A DNA stretch of 64,000 nt from Paracoccus seriniphilus (GTDB lineage Bacteria; Pseudomonadota; Alphaproteobacteria; Rhodobacterales; Rhodobacteraceae), in contig NZ_CP067132.1 in assembly GCF_028553745.1 (NCBI RefSeq), positions 318,501 through 382,500 on the forward strand. The letters are read 5' to 3'. The position numbers were made by a program, and so were the translations under genes. Below, in pieces: positions 8,386 through 18,134 of this stretch; positions within the stretch are counted from its first letter, which is position 1; each line of letters starts with the position of its first letter. The notes under the pieces were generated by a model. The model made no database searches and was not told the DNA's origin. It was given only the letters and a program-made list of their open reading frames with translations.

Positions 8386-9987
8386 ATGAGATTTCTGTCC
8401 CGCAGCCTTCTTGCCGTTTCGGCGCTGGCCCTGACCACCGCCGTCGCCGAAGCAAAAACCTTTGTCTATTGCTCGGAAGCGTCGCCCGAAGGTTTCGATC
8501 CCTCGCCCTATACATCCGGCACGACATTCGACGCATCGGCGCACCCGATCTATAACCGTCTGACCGAATTCAAGAAAGGCACGACCGAGGTCGAACCGGG
8601 TCTGGCCGAAAGCTGGGAAGTCTCTGCCGACGGCACCGAATATACCTTCAAGTTGCGTCAGGGCGTGAAATGGCAGTCCAATGACGTCTTCACGCCCAGC
8701 CGCGATTTCAACGCCGATGATGTGATCTTCTCGTTCCTGCGCCAGGGCGACACCGAACATCCGTGGCATCAGTATATTCCGGGGCTGACCTATGAATATT
8801 ACACCGCGATGGACATGCCCAATCTGGTCAAATCCATCGAGAAGATCGACGACTATACCGTCAAGATCACGCTGACCCATCCCGAAGCGCCCTTCCTGGC
8901 CAATATCGCGATGCCCTTCGCCTCGATCCTGTCCAAGGAATATGCCGACACGCTTGAGGCAGCCGGCACGAAGGAAGACCTCAACAACAAGCCCATCGGC
9001 ACGGGGCCGTTCAAATTCGTGGCCTATCAGAAGGACGCGGTGATCCGTTACCAGAAGAACGACGATTACTGGGGCGAGGTGCCCAAGATCGACGATCTGG
9101 TCTTCGCCATCACCCCGGATTCCGCCGTGCGCCTGCAAAAGCTGAAGGCCGGCGAATGCCACCTGATGCCCTATCCCTCGCCCGCCGATCTGGACTCGAT
9201 CCGGGCGGATGAGAACCTGAAGCTGGACGAACAGCCCGGTCTGAATGTCGGCTATCTCGCCTATAACACCACGCAGGCACCCTTTGACAATCCAAAGGTG
9301 CGCAAGGCGCTGAACATGGCCATCAACAAGCAGGCCATCATCGACGCGGTATTCCAGGGCGCGGCCGAACCGGCCAAGAACCCCATCCCGCCGACCATGT
9401 GGTCCTATAATGACAGCATCGAGGATGATCCCTATGATCCCGAAGCCGCCAAGGCGATGCTGGAGGCCGAGGGCGTCACCGATCTGTCGATGAAGATCTG
9501 GGCAATGCCGGTTCAACGGCCCTATATGCCCAATGCCCGCCGCACGGCGGAACTGATGCAGGAAGACCTGTCCAAGGTCGGCGTCAAGGCCGAGATCGTC
9601 TCTTATGAATGGGGCGAATATCTGTCCAAATCCATGGAAGCCGGTCGCGATGGGGCGGTCATCCTGGGCTGGACGGGCGACAATGGCGATCCTGACAACT
9701 TCCTGTCGGTGCTGCTATCCTGCGATTCCGCCAAGGAAGGCGGCGCGAACCGTGCCTTCTGGTGCAACGAGGAGTTCTCGGATCTGCTGCAGCAGGCCAA
9801 GGTCACCGCTGACCCTGCCGAGCGCACAGGCCTGTATGAACAGGCTCAGGTCATCTTCAAGGAACAGGCCCCCTGGTTCACCATCGCGCATTCGACGCAA
9901 TATGTGCCGATGTCGACCAGGGTTTCGGGCTTCCAGATGAGCCCGCTTGGCGATTTCACCTTCGAGGACGTTGATCTGGCCGAGTAA
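8386..9987 (+). CDS. dppA: Peptide ABC transporter substrate-binding protein (DppA-like, SBP family 5)
   Basis: 533 residues with a Sec signal peptide ending at AVAEA-KT. The mature protein begins [22 protein letters not shown], the usual opening of DppA-type proteins, and carries the family segment [18 protein letters not shown] near residue 70. It captures dipeptides or other short peptides in the periplasm. A good AAAAGGA ribosome-binding site precedes the ATG. It is the first gene of a dppABCDF-ordered operon downstream of an M24 peptidase. DppA relatives also bind haem or 5-aminolevulinate, so the exact ligand is open. Confidence 0.92.
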   Translation: MRFLSRSLLAVSALALTTAVAEAKTFVYCSEASPEGFDPSPYTSGTTFDASAHPIYNRLTEFKKGTTEVEPGLAESWEVSADGTEYTFKLRQGVKWQSNDVFTPSRDFNADDVIFSFLRQGDTEHPWHQYIPGLTYEYYTAMDMPNLVKSIEKIDDYTVKITLTHPEAPFLANIAMPFASILSKEYADTLEAAGTKEDLNNKPIGTGPFKFVAYQKDAVIRYQKNDDYWGEVPKIDDLVFAITPDSAVRLQKLKAGECHLMPYPSPADLDSIRADENLKLDEQPGLNVGYLAYNTTQAPFDNPKVRKALNMAINKQAIIDAVFQGAAEPAKNPIPPTMWSYNDSIEDDPYDPEAAKAMLEAEGVTDLSMKIWAMPVQRPYMPNARRTAELMQEDLSKVGVKAEIVSYEWGEYLSKSMEAGRDGAVILGWTGDNGDPDNFLSVLLSCDSAKEGGANRAFWCNEEFSDLLQQAKVTADPAERTGLYEQAQVIFKEQAPWFTIAHSTQYVPMSTRVSGFQMSPLGDFTFEDVDLAE

Positions 9988-10061
9988 GCCAACCACGTCA
10001 TTACTGGCACCAGACGGACGCGCGGGGCGGATACCCCGCGCGTTCCTTCAGGAAAGAGGCC

Positions 10062-11069
10062 ATGGTCCGTTTCATCCTCTCCAAACTGCTGTATCTGATC
10101 CCCACCTTTCTCGGGATCACCATCATTGCCTTCGGCTTTGTCCGCATCCTGCCCGGCGATCCGGTGCTGTTGATGGCGGGCGAGCGAGGCGTGTCGCCCG
10201 AGCGTCATGCCGAACTCAGCGCGCAACTGGGTTATGACAAGCCGCTGGTGATGCAGTATTTCGACTTTCTCGAACGGTTGCTGCATGGCGATCTGGGCAA
10301 TTCCCTGGTCACCAAGAAGCCTGTTCTGACCGAATTTCTGGCCCTGTTCCCGGCGACGGTCGAACTGGGCCTTTGCGCGATCCTGCTGGCAACGCTGATC
10401 GGCGTGCCGGTTGGGGTGCTGGCCGCGATCAAGCGAGGCAGCTGGTTTGACCAGCTTTCCATGACCACCGCGCTGGTCGGCTTTTCCATGCCGATCTTCT
10501 GGTGGGGGCTTTTGCTGATCATCTTCTTTTCCGGCATTCTGGGCTGGACGCCGGTCTCGGGGCGGATCAGCCTGATGTTCTATTTCCCGCAGGTGACGGG
10601 CTTCATGCTGATCGACAGCCTGCTGTCGGGGCAGGCCGGTGCATTCAAATCCGCGCTCAGCCATCTTGTCCTGCCCTCGGTCGTGCTGGCCACGATCCCG
10701 CTGGCCGTGATCGCGCGCCAGACCCGATCGGCCATGCTGGAAGTCATGGGCGAGGACTACGTGCGCACCGCCCGCGCCAAGGGCATGCCCTCGCGCCGGG
10801 TGATCGGCGTGCACGCGCTGCGCAATGCGATGATCCCGGTGGTCACCACCATCGGCCTGCAGGTCGGTGTATTGATGGCCGGAGCCATCCTGACCGAAAC
10901 CATCTTCAGTTGGCCGGGCATCGGCAAATGGATGATCGATTCCATCTCTCGCCGCGACTATCCGGTGGTGCAATCCGGCCTGCTGCTGATTGCGGGTCTG
11001 GTCATGGTCGTCAACCTTCTGGTCGATCTGACCTATGGTCTTATCAATCCAAGGATCCGCGCATCATGA
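10062..11069 (+). CDS. dppB: Peptide ABC transporter permease (DppB-like)
   Basis: 335 residues, six membrane helices, beginning with the conserved MVRFILSKLLYLIPTFLGITI segment of DppB/OppB proteins. The EAA loop that contacts the ATPases is present (EDYVRTARAKGMPSRRVIGVHALRNA). An AAAGAGG ribosome-binding site precedes the start. The stop overlaps the dppC start by four bases (ATGA). Confidence 0.94.
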   Translation: MVRFILSKLLYLIPTFLGITIIAFGFVRILPGDPVLLMAGERGVSPERHAELSAQLGYDKPLVMQYFDFLERLLHGDLGNSLVTKKPVLTEFLALFPATVELGLCAILLATLIGVPVGVLAAIKRGSWFDQLSMTTALVGFSMPIFWWGLLLIIFFSGILGWTPVSGRISLMFYFPQVTGFMLIDSLLSGQAGAFKSALSHLVLPSVVLATIPLAVIARQTRSAMLEVMGEDYVRTARAKGMPSRRVIGVHALRNAMIPVVTTIGLQVGVLMAGAILTETIFSWPGIGKWMIDSISRRDYPVVQSGLLLIAGLVMVVNLLVDLTYGLINPRIRAS

Positions 11070-11965
11070 GCAATACCGAACAGGTTTCGACCCTCGCGAT
11101 CCGCCGCCAGATGCTGGCCGAATTCTGGTTCTATTTCCGCCAGAACCGCGGCGCAGTTGCGGGATTGTTCATCTTTGTCCTGCTGGTGCTGACAGCAGTC
11201 CTTGCGCCGCTTCTGGCCCCCCATGACCCGACAGCGCAATTTCGTGATGCCCTGCTTGTGCCGCCCTTCTGGCAAGAGGGCGGGCAGACATCATTCCTTC
11301 TGGGCACCGATGCCGTCGGCAGGGACATGCTGTCGCGGCTGATCTTTGGCGCACAATATTCATTGTTCATCGGTATTGTCGTCGTATCCATCGCCCTTTT
11401 CGGCGGGATATTCATCGGTCTGCTTGCCGGATTTTTCGGCGGCTGGGTCGATGCGCTGATCATGCGGGTAATGGATGTCATCCTGGCCTTTCCCTCGCTG
11501 CTGCTGGCGCTTGTGCTGGTCGCGGTCCTGGGGCCGGGGCTGACCAATGCGATGATCGCCATCGCCATCGTCTATCAGCCCCATTTTGCCCGGCTGACCC
11601 GCGCCGCCGTCATGGGCGAGATGCGGCGCGAATATGTCACCGCCGCGCGTGTCGCCGGGGCGGGAAACCTGCGCCTGATGTTCAGGACCATCCTGCCCAA
11701 CTGCCTTGCTCCGCTGATCGTGCAGGCCACGCTGTCCTTTTCCTCGGCAGTGCTGGATTCCGCCGCATTGGGATTCCTGGGCATGGGCGCACAGCCCCCC
11801 GCTCCGGAATGGGGGACGATGCTGGCCGAGGCGCGCGAGTTCATCCTGCGCGCATGGTGGGTGGTGACCTTCCCGGGTCTGGCCATCCTGATCTCGGTTC
11901 TGGCGATCAACATGATGGGCGACGGTCTGCGTGACGCGCTTGACCCAAAACTGAAGCGGAGCTGA
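11066..11965 (+). CDS. dppC: Peptide ABC transporter permease (DppC-like)
   Basis: 299 residues starting MSNTEQVS at the ATGA overlap with dppB. The OppC N-terminal segment precedes six helices. The DppC signature LLGTDAVGRDMLSRLIFGAQYSL (in the large periplasmic loop) and the EAA loop (REYVTAARVAGAGN) are present. It pairs with DppB to form the channel. Confidence 0.94.
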   Translation: MSNTEQVSTLAIRRQMLAEFWFYFRQNRGAVAGLFIFVLLVLTAVLAPLLAPHDPTAQFRDALLVPPFWQEGGQTSFLLGTDAVGRDMLSRLIFGAQYSLFIGIVVVSIALFGGIFIGLLAGFFGGWVDALIMRVMDVILAFPSLLLALVLVAVLGPGLTNAMIAIAIVYQPHFARLTRAAVMGEMRREYVTAARVAGAGNLRLMFRTILPNCLAPLIVQATLSFSSAVLDSAALGFLGMGAQPPAPEWGTMLAEAREFILRAWWVVTFPGLAILISVLAINMMGDGLRDALDPKLKRS

Positions 11966-11968
11966 GCC

Positions 11969-12808
11969 ATGTCATTGCTGAACATCCGTAACCTGACCGT
12001 CAAATTCGCCACTGCCACCGGCAGTTTCACTGCCGTGGACGGAATCGACGTCTCGGTCGAACGCAGCGAGGTTCTGGCCATCGTCGGGGAATCCGGCTCG
12101 GGTAAATCGGTGTCGATGCTGGCGGTGATGGGTCTTTTGCCCGACACCGCCACCGTCACCGCTGACGAGATGAGCTATGACGGTCAGGACATGTTGACCA
12201 TGAGCCCGGCGCAGCGGCGCAAGCTGATCGGACGGGAGATCACGATGATCTTTCAGGAACCGGTGGCCTCGCTGAATCCGTCCTTTACGGTTGGTTTCCA
12301 GATCGAGGAGGTGCTGCGCCTCAATCTGGGCATGTCCGGCAAGGCGGCGCGCGCCCGCGCGCTGGAACTGTTCGAGGCCGTCGGCATTCCCGAGCCCGCA
12401 GAAAAGCTGAAATCCTATCCCCACCAGATGTCGGGCGGACAATGCCAACGGGTCATGATCGCCATTGCCATCGCCAGCAACCCGCGTCTGCTGATCGCAG
12501 ATGAGCCCACGACCGCGCTGGATGTGACCATCCAGAAACAGATCCTCGATCTGCTGATGAGCCTGCAAGAGGATTACGGCATGGGGCTGATCCTGATCAC
12601 CCATGACATGGGCGTGGTCGCGGAAACCGCGGATCGCGTGGTGGTGCAATACAAGGGTCGCAAGATGGAAGAGGCTGACGTTCTCAGCCTGTTTGAATCA
12701 CCGCAAAGCCCCTATACGCGCGCCCTGCTTTCGGCTCTGCCCGAACATGCCACCGGCGACCGCCTGCCCACCGTGGCCGAGTTTTTCCAAGAGGAGACCC
12801 TGCGATGA
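11969..12808 (+). CDS. dppD: Peptide ABC transporter ATPase (DppD-like)
   Basis: 279 residues. Walker A GESGSGKS lies at about 40-47, the signature [13 protein letters not shown] near 155, and Walker B LLIADEP near 175, with a downstream H-loop (ITHDMG). It is shorter than typical DppD (about 325): the C-terminal oligopeptide extension with its cysteine cluster is absent. The ABC signature carries Cys in place of the commoner Arg (SGGQCQ). It overlaps dppF by four bases. Confidence 0.92.
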   Translation: MSLLNIRNLTVKFATATGSFTAVDGIDVSVERSEVLAIVGESGSGKSVSMLAVMGLLPDTATVTADEMSYDGQDMLTMSPAQRRKLIGREITMIFQEPVASLNPSFTVGFQIEEVLRLNLGMSGKAARARALELFEAVGIPEPAEKLKSYPHQMSGGQCQRVMIAIAIASNPRLLIADEPTTALDVTIQKQILDLLMSLQEDYGMGLILITHDMGVVAETADRVVVQYKGRKMEEADVLSLFESPQSPYTRALLSALPEHATGDRLPTVAEFFQEETLR

Positions 12809-13656
12809 CCCCTGTCGTTGAAGGACGCGCCATCGTTCAGGATTATCACATGCCCGGCAGCATGATGCGCCGCGCCAGCACCGTGCGGGCCGTCAACGGC
12901 ATCGATTTTGCCGTGCAAAAGGGCAAGACGCTGGCAATCGTGGGTGAATCCGGGTCAGGAAAATCGACACTGGCGCGGATCATTGCGCTGATCGACGCGC
13001 CTTCCGAGGGCGAATTGCTGATCGAGGGCAAACGCGTCGATATTGCTGCCCGACGGCCCGGCCCTCAGTTGCGCTCGAAGGTGCAGATGGTGTTCCAGAA
13101 CCCCTATGGCAGCCTGAACCCGCGCCAGAAGATCGGCGATGTCCTGACCGAACCGCTGGTCATCAACACTGATGTCCCCGCCGCCGAACGTCGCGAGCGC
13201 GCCAAGGCGATGCTGCAAAAGGTCGGGCTGCTGCCCGAGCATTACAACCGCTATCCGCATATGTTCTCGGGCGGTCAGCGGCAGCGGATCGCCATTGCAC
13301 GGGCGCTGATGCTGAACCCATCGCTTCTGGTGCTGGATGAACCTGTCTCGGCGCTGGACCTGTCGGTGCAGGCGCAGGTGCTGAACCTGTTGGCGGATCT
13401 GCAGGATGAACTGGGTCTGACCTATGTCTTTGTCAGCCACGACCTGTCTGTGGTGCGTTATATCGCCGATGATGTCATGGTGATTTCAAAGGGTGTGGCG
13501 GTCGAACAGGCCAGCCGCGAAGAAATCTTCGCCAATCCGACCCATCCCTACACCCGGCAGCTGTTCGCGGCGACGCCCGTCACCGATATCGAGGCCATTC
13601 GCGCCCGCGTCGCCCGGCGCAGGGCCGCGGGTCTGGGCAGCACTGTCCAGACCTGA
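12805..13656 (+). CDS. dppF: Peptide ABC transporter ATPase (DppF-like)
   Basis: 283 residues. Walker [10 protein letters not shown] is at about 47-55. The Q-loop motif is [23 protein letters not shown], the signature [14 protein letters not shown] and Walker [17 protein letters not shown], as in DppF/OppF. Like its partner DppD it lacks the C-terminal cysteine-containing extension. It is the last gene of the peptide-transport operon, with a 140-bp convergent gap to the next gene. Confidence 0.92.
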   Translation: MTPVVEGRAIVQDYHMPGSMMRRASTVRAVNGIDFAVQKGKTLAIVGESGSGKSTLARIIALIDAPSEGELLIEGKRVDIAARRPGPQLRSKVQMVFQNPYGSLNPRQKIGDVLTEPLVINTDVPAAERRERAKAMLQKVGLLPEHYNRYPHMFSGGQRQRIAIARALMLNPSLLVLDEPVSALDLSVQAQVLNLLADLQDELGLTYVFVSHDLSVVRYIADDVMVISKGVAVEQASREEIFANPTHPYTRQLFAATPVTDIEAIRARVARRRAAGLGSTVQT

Positions 13657-13758
13657 AAGGCCGCATGGCTGAAACGCCCGATCACCTACGGTCAGGGCCT
13701 TTGTGTTTCGGCAGGACCAGGACCGGCCGAGACAGCCGGACGCTCCCGTTGCAGGTGG

Positions 13759-13784
13759 CTTCGCACCGGCCTGCCGATGCGAAG
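13759..13784. terminator. Weak hairpin between convergent genes
   Basis: CTTCGCA and TGCGAAG form a 7-bp stem with a 12-base loop between the convergent dppF and DJ-1 genes. There is no clear U-tract, so this is only a possible transcript end. Confidence 0.3.
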
Positions 13785-13796
13785 CGTGATCTGGCT

Positions 13797-14474
13797 CTAG
13801 GCCAGCAGTTTCAGGACCGCCTCGGCTGCCTCTTCGGATGAAGCCGGGTTCTGACCGGTCACCAGTTTGCCATCGATCAGCACGAAAGAGGCCCAGTCCG
13901 CACCCTTTTCATATTGGCCGCCATTCGTCTTCAGCATGTCCTCGACAAGGAAGGGCACCACATCGGTCAGGCCGACCGCTTCTTCCTCGCTATTGGTAAA
14001 GCCGGTCACCCGCCTGCCGGCAACCAATGGCTTGCCATCGGCTGCCATGGCGTGACGGAACACTGCCGGCGCGTGACAGACCGCCCCGATCACGCGATCC
14101 GTGGCGGCGAAACGTTCGATCAGTTTGCGGCTGTCCCTATCCTCGGCCAGATCCCACAGCGGACCATGCCCCCCCGGATAGAAGACCGCGTCGAAACCGT
14201 CAGCATCGACCTGCGACAGAACTTGGGTCGAGGCCAGTTGCTCTTGCGCGGCGGCATCATCCTTGAATCGCCGCGTCGCATCGGTCTGTGCTTCGGGATC
14301 GTCGCTTTTCGGATCCAGCGGAGGTTGACCGCCCCTGGGTGAGGCCAGAACAACCTCGGCACCCGCGTCGCGAAAGACGTAATAGGGTGCCGCGAATTCC
14401 TCGAGCCAGAATCCGGTCTTGTGCCCCGTCTGGCCCAGTTGGTCATGCGAGGTCAGTACCATGAGAATTTTCAT
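13797..14474 (-). CDS. DJ-1/PfpI family protein (Hsp31/glyoxalase III-like)
   Basis: 225 residues starting MKILMVLTSHD. The nucleophilic elbow cysteine is in GAVCHAPAVF, and the FYPGGHGPLWDL and AEVVLASPRGG segments match the class I glutamine-amidotransferase-like Hsp31 branch. Such proteins act as glyoxalase III (methylglyoxal to lactate) or as chaperones/deglycases. The start has an AAAGGAAA ribosome-binding site; a longer open frame upstream overlaps the preceding gene. It is 29 bp downstream of a CurA-like reductase on the same strand, a pairing compatible with reactive-carbonyl detoxification. Confidence 0.88.
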   Translation of the reverse strand: MKILMVLTSHDQLGQTGHKTGFWLEEFAAPYYVFRDAGAEVVLASPRGGQPPLDPKSDDPEAQTDATRRFKDDAAAQEQLASTQVLSQVDADGFDAVFYPGGHGPLWDLAEDRDSRKLIERFAATDRVIGAVCHAPAVFRHAMAADGKPLVAGRRVTGFTNSEEEAVGLTDVVPFLVEDMLKTNGGQYEKGADWASFVLIDGKLVTGQNPASSEEAAEAVLKLLA

Positions 14475-14503
14475 AGCGGTTTTCCTTTCTTGTCCGGAAC
14501 GGC

Positions 14504-15535
14504 CTATTTGGCCAGCCGGATCACGCGCTTGCCGAATGCTTCGCCTCTCAGCAGTCCAACGAATGCCGAAGGCGCCTGTTCCAGCCCGTCGATCATTTCC
14601 TCGCGATACTTGATCTTTCCTTCGTCGACCCAACCTGACATCTGCTGGGCGAATTCAGGGTAGAGATGCCCGAAATCGTCAAAGACGATGAAGCCACGCA
14701 TGGTCATGCGCTTTTTCAGAATGTGCCCCATCAGCAGCCCCATGCGGTCGGGACCATCGGGCAACGATGTGGCGTTATACTGCGAGATCAGGCCACATAG
14801 CGGAATCCGTGCCCTGGCGTTCAGCAACGGCAGCACCGCGTCAAAGACCGCGCCACCGACGTTCTCGAAGTAGATGTCGATGCCATCGGGCACGGCAACT
14901 TTCAGTGCCTCGGCAAAGCCTTCTGACTTGTAGTCGATACACTCATCAAATCCCAGCACATCGGTGACATGCCGGCATTTCTCGGCACCGCCGGCGATGC
15001 CGACAACGCGGCAGCCAAGGATCTTGCCGATCTGCCCCACGGTGGCGCCCACCGGACCGCTTGCCGCGGCCACGACCAGCGTTTCGCCCGCCTTGGGCTG
15101 GCCGATCTGGGTCAGACCCGCCCATGCCGTCAGGCCGGGCATCCCCAGGACACCAAGCGCCCATGAGGGGTTTTCGGGATCGCGGCCCATATTGATCACA
15201 CCGGTCCCATCGGACAGCGCATAATCCTGCCAGCCGCCAAAGGCGACGACCCAATCACCGGGCGCGAAGCCCTCGACATCCGAGGAAACAACCTGCGCGA
15301 CCGTGCCGCCCACCATCACCTCGCCCAGTGCCACTGGCGGCGCATAGGAGGGCGCGTCGCTCATGCGGCCGCGCATGTAGGGGTCAAGTGACAGAAAGAC
15401 GTTGCGCAGCAGCATCTGGCCCTTGGCCGGAACGGGGATATCAACCGTTTCAAGGCGCAGCGTATCGGCATCGGGTTCGCCCTTGGGGCGCTGCGCCAGA
15501 ACAAAGCGACGGTTTCTGCTATCTGATTGTTCCAT
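14504..15535 (-). CDS. NADP-dependent MDR oxidoreductase (CurA/leukotriene B4 dehydrogenase-like)
   Basis: 343 residues, starting MEQSDSRNRRFVLAQRP, the typical opening of the YncB/CurA family. The LSLDPYMRGRMSD motif and the nucleotide-binding AASGPVGATVGQIGK loop near residue 155 are present. There are no zinc ligands, as expected for this zinc-free MDR branch. These enzymes reduce the C=C bond of alpha,beta-unsaturated ketones and aldehydes with NADPH. It is probably cotranscribed with the DJ-1 gene. Confidence 0.9.
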   Translation of the reverse strand: MEQSDSRNRRFVLAQRPKGEPDADTLRLETVDIPVPAKGQMLLRNVFLSLDPYMRGRMSDAPSYAPPVALGEVMVGGTVAQVVSSDVEGFAPGDWVVAFGGWQDYALSDGTGVINMGRDPENPSWALGVLGMPGLTAWAGLTQIGQPKAGETLVVAAASGPVGATVGQIGKILGCRVVGIAGGAEKCRHVTDVLGFDECIDYKSEGFAEALKVAVPDGIDIYFENVGGAVFDAVLPLLNARARIPLCGLISQYNATSLPDGPDRMGLLMGHILKKRMTMRGFIVFDDFGHLYPEFAQQMSGWVDEGKIKYREEMIDGLEQAPSAFVGLLRGEAFGKRVIRLAK

Positions 15536-15699
15536 TGTAAAATGTCCTTTGGACCCTGGAATTTCCTTGCCACATGGGTGGCCTGTCATCGCGGCAACAC
15601 CCGCGGTCAGAGCGACGAACTATGCATGCGATGGCCGATTGCAAGGCTTCAGTCGCGATCAAGTCGGGACAGCCGCCCCCAGGGCAAGGTCGCGCGGCA

Positions 15700-16350
15700 T
15701 CACCGGTCATCAAGACCGTGCAGTTTCCGCACCAGGCGCACTCCCCGGCGCAGCGCGGTCAGCCCCGCACCCAGAACCACCACCCACAGGGCTGCCGCCA
15801 GAATCTGTGTGGTCAGCCCGGCCAGCGGGGCAAACACCGACAGCAGCGCCGCCGCCGTGATCAACGCCATACGGTGAGGTTTGGCCATGGGACCGCTGTA
15901 ATCCGCCCCTGCCCCGCAACGCATTCCCAATTCGCGCACATAGGCGGTCAGGAACGACATGCTGACGGCCGCCCAACCCAGCGCAGGCTGCCCAATGGCC
16001 AGGGCCACCCCCATCAGGATCAGCAGATCTGCGACGCGGTCGGGAAACTCGTTCCAGAAGGCACCATCGGGCGCCTGCCGGCCTGCCTCGATTGCAACCA
16101 TGCCATCCAGCAGATTGCACAGCAGACGCAGCTGCACGAAAAGGGCCCCTGCCAGCAGCAGGGCGATCCGTGCCGCACCATGCGCCCCATCAGTCTGCCA
16201 GAAACACAGCCCCGCGATCAGCGCCGCCAGCATGCCCAGACAAGAGATCTGGTTCGGCGTGATCGGCGTGGCGGCCAGAGCGCGCGTCAGGGCGGCGGCC
16301 CAGCCGGTCTGGCGACTGGCAAGGGGACGACGATCAAGAGGGGTCACCAT
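15700..16350 (-). CDS. CDP-alcohol phosphatidyltransferase family protein
   Basis: 216 residues with about six membrane helices. The catalytic CDP-AP region is recognisable but divergent. It reads NLLDGMVAIEAG followed by NEFPDRVAD, so the first Asp of the usual D-x2-DG-x2-AR-x8-G-x3-D-x3-D signature is Asn and the AR/G positions differ, while DG and the last two Asp are kept. It should transfer a phosphatidyl group from CDP-diacylglycerol to an alcohol; the acceptor is unknown. It overlaps cdsA by an ATGA junction and is third in a plsC-cdsA-transferase operon. Confidence 0.85.
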   Translation of the reverse strand: MVTPLDRRPLASRQTGWAAALTRALAATPITPNQISCLGMLAALIAGLCFWQTDGAHGAARIALLLAGALFVQLRLLCNLLDGMVAIEAGRQAPDGAFWNEFPDRVADLLILMGVALAIGQPALGWAAVSMSFLTAYVRELGMRCGAGADYSGPMAKPHRMALITAAALLSVFAPLAGLTTQILAAALWVVVLGAGLTALRRGVRLVRKLHGLDDR

Positions 16351-17303
16351 CAGCCGATACTCCAGTAATAACGGGTCAGATGGAAAAAGAACGGAGCGGC
16401 AAAGACGACGGAATCAAGCCGGTCGATGAACCCGCCATGCCCGGCGATCATATGGCCCCAATCCTTCACCCCTCGGTCCCGCTTGATCGCGGACATGACC
16501 AGACCACCAAAGAACCCCATCATCGTGATCACACCGGCCATCAGCGCCGCCTGGAGGGGTGCAAAGGGTGTCATCCACCAAAGCGCAGCACCGATCGCAA
16601 TGGCCGTCAGCGTGCCGCCCAGGAAGCCCTCGACCGTTTTCGAGGGCGAGAGTGCCGGGGCGATCTTGCGCCGTCCCAACAGCTTGCCCCAGACATATTG
16701 CAGCACGTCGCTGAGTTGCACGACAATCACCAGAAAGGCGATCAACAGGACATTGCGGCCTTCATAGCCGGGGATCTTCAGCGTCAGCAGCGCCGGCACA
16801 TGCGAGGCGCAGAACACGCAGATCATCAGCGCCCATTGCATCTCGGCCACCCGGATCAGGAAATTCCGCGTTTCGCCCCGCAAGGCCGACACGATGGGCA
16901 GCAGCAGAAAGACGTAGACCGGGATGAATATCGAAAACAGCCCGTACCATTCGATCCAGATCAGGTAATATTGCAGCGGCAGCACCACGAAGAACGCACC
17001 CACCAGCGTCCAGTGATCGGCGCGCGTGGCATTGGTCAGTGTCATGAATTCGCGCAGCGCCGCGAAAGAGCAGAATCCGAACAGCAGAAGAACGCCGGTC
17101 TTGCCGCCGACAAAGGCCAGTGACATCGCCAGAACCATCACCCACCATGACCGGATGCGGTCGTTCAGGTTTTCAATCGCGGCATTCTCGCCGTTGGGCG
17201 ACAGGCGGATTTGCAGCAACCAGCCTGCCAGGGACGCGATGATCAGAAGCCCGCCAATACCCGCGATCACCGTCAACAGATCGGAACGTGCCTGCTCCAT
17301 CAT
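16350..17303 (-). CDS. cdsA: Phosphatidate cytidylyltransferase (CdsA family)
   Basis: 317 residues, about eight membrane helices. The C-terminal signature is complete: SAIKRDRGVKDWGHMIAGHGG then DRLDS, which carries the metal-binding Asp residues of CDP-diacylglycerol synthases. It makes CDP-diacylglycerol from phosphatidate and CTP in the inner membrane, the substrate of the next gene's product. It overlaps the upstream acyltransferase gene by four bases. Confidence 0.92.
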   Translation of the reverse strand: MMEQARSDLLTVIAGIGGLLIIASLAGWLLQIRLSPNGENAAIENLNDRIRSWWVMVLAMSLAFVGGKTGVLLLFGFCSFAALREFMTLTNATRADHWTLVGAFFVVLPLQYYLIWIEWYGLFSIFIPVYVFLLLPIVSALRGETRNFLIRVAEMQWALMICVFCASHVPALLTLKIPGYEGRNVLLIAFLVIVVQLSDVLQYVWGKLLGRRKIAPALSPSKTVEGFLGGTLTAIAIGAALWWMTPFAPLQAALMAGVITMMGFFGGLVMSAIKRDRGVKDWGHMIAGHGGFIDRLDSVVFAAPFFFHLTRYYWSIG

Positions 17304-18031
17304 GCCCGCTCTTCCCCCTTGTCATTGGCGTCCTGCCGCAGGTCCAGCATCGCCTGCCGGGCGCGATCCAGGAACGCCGTTTTCGTTTCATCCGGCTGCA
17401 GGCGCATCGGCGCGCCATATAGCACCTTGCACATCAGCGGCACCGGGATCACCGCGCCCTTGGGCAGCACCCGGTTCAGATTGTCGATCCAGACCGGTAC
17501 CAGATCCACTTCGGGCCGTGCAGAGGCCAGATGGAACAGCCCGGATTTCAACGGCAACAGGATTTCATCGGTGGTATTGCGTGTGCCTTCGGGAAACAGG
17601 ATCAGCGAGGAACCCCGATCAAGCGCCGCGGCCATCTGGCCAACCGGATCGGTCCGCACGGCTTCATTGCGTTGCCTGTCGATCAGCAGGCTGTGAAAGA
17701 CATCGCGGCCGATAAAGCTGCGCAGCCCCCCCTTGCCCCAGTAATCCGCGCCGGCGACCGGACGGGTCGCGCGCCGCTGGCGTTCAGGCAGGGTCGACCA
17801 GATCAGGATGAAATCCCCGTGGCTGGCATGATTGGCAAAATAGATGCGCTGTCCGCCTTGGGCGGGATCGATTCCTTGCCAGACCGGACGCACCGCTGTG
17901 ACCAGCCGGGCAAACAGCCGGATCGCGTGACCGCAGACCCCGGCTGCAAGGCGACGCGGAAAAGAAGATTTTGGCCGTTCAGACAAAATCATGGCAATAA
18001 CGTTCCAAACATTAACTTGCGACACATTCAC
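17300..18031 (-). CDS. 1-acyl-sn-glycerol-3-phosphate acyltransferase (PlsC family)
   Basis: About 243 residues from a GTG start; an ATG (MILSERP) at position 17992 is an equally plausible start, and neither has a strong ribosome-binding site. The acyltransferase HX4D motif (NHASHGD), the LFPEGTR motif and the downstream PVWIDNL segment are present. It acylates lysophosphatidate to phosphatidate, giving the substrate for the adjacent CdsA. The three genes would form a complete route from lysophosphatidate to a finished phospholipid. Confidence 0.9.
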   Translation of the reverse strand: MNVSQVNVWNVIAMILSERPKSSFPRRLAAGVCGHAIRLFARLVTAVRPVWQGIDPAQGGQRIYFANHASHGDFILIWSTLPERQRRATRPVAGADYWGKGGLRSFIGRDVFHSLLIDRQRNEAVRTDPVGQMAAALDRGSSLILFPEGTRNTTDEILLPLKSGLFHLASARPEVDLVPVWIDNLNRVLPKGAVIPVPLMCKVLYGAPMRLQPDETKTAFLDRARQAMLDLRQDANDKGEERA

Positions 18032-18134
18032 GCGACGTTTTCCAACACCTGCCTGATCTTACCTCAAATTGCCAGCCACTGATCTTTTGACAGGTGACCG
18101 GCAATCTGATTTCGGATTTCTGCGGTGATGCGGC

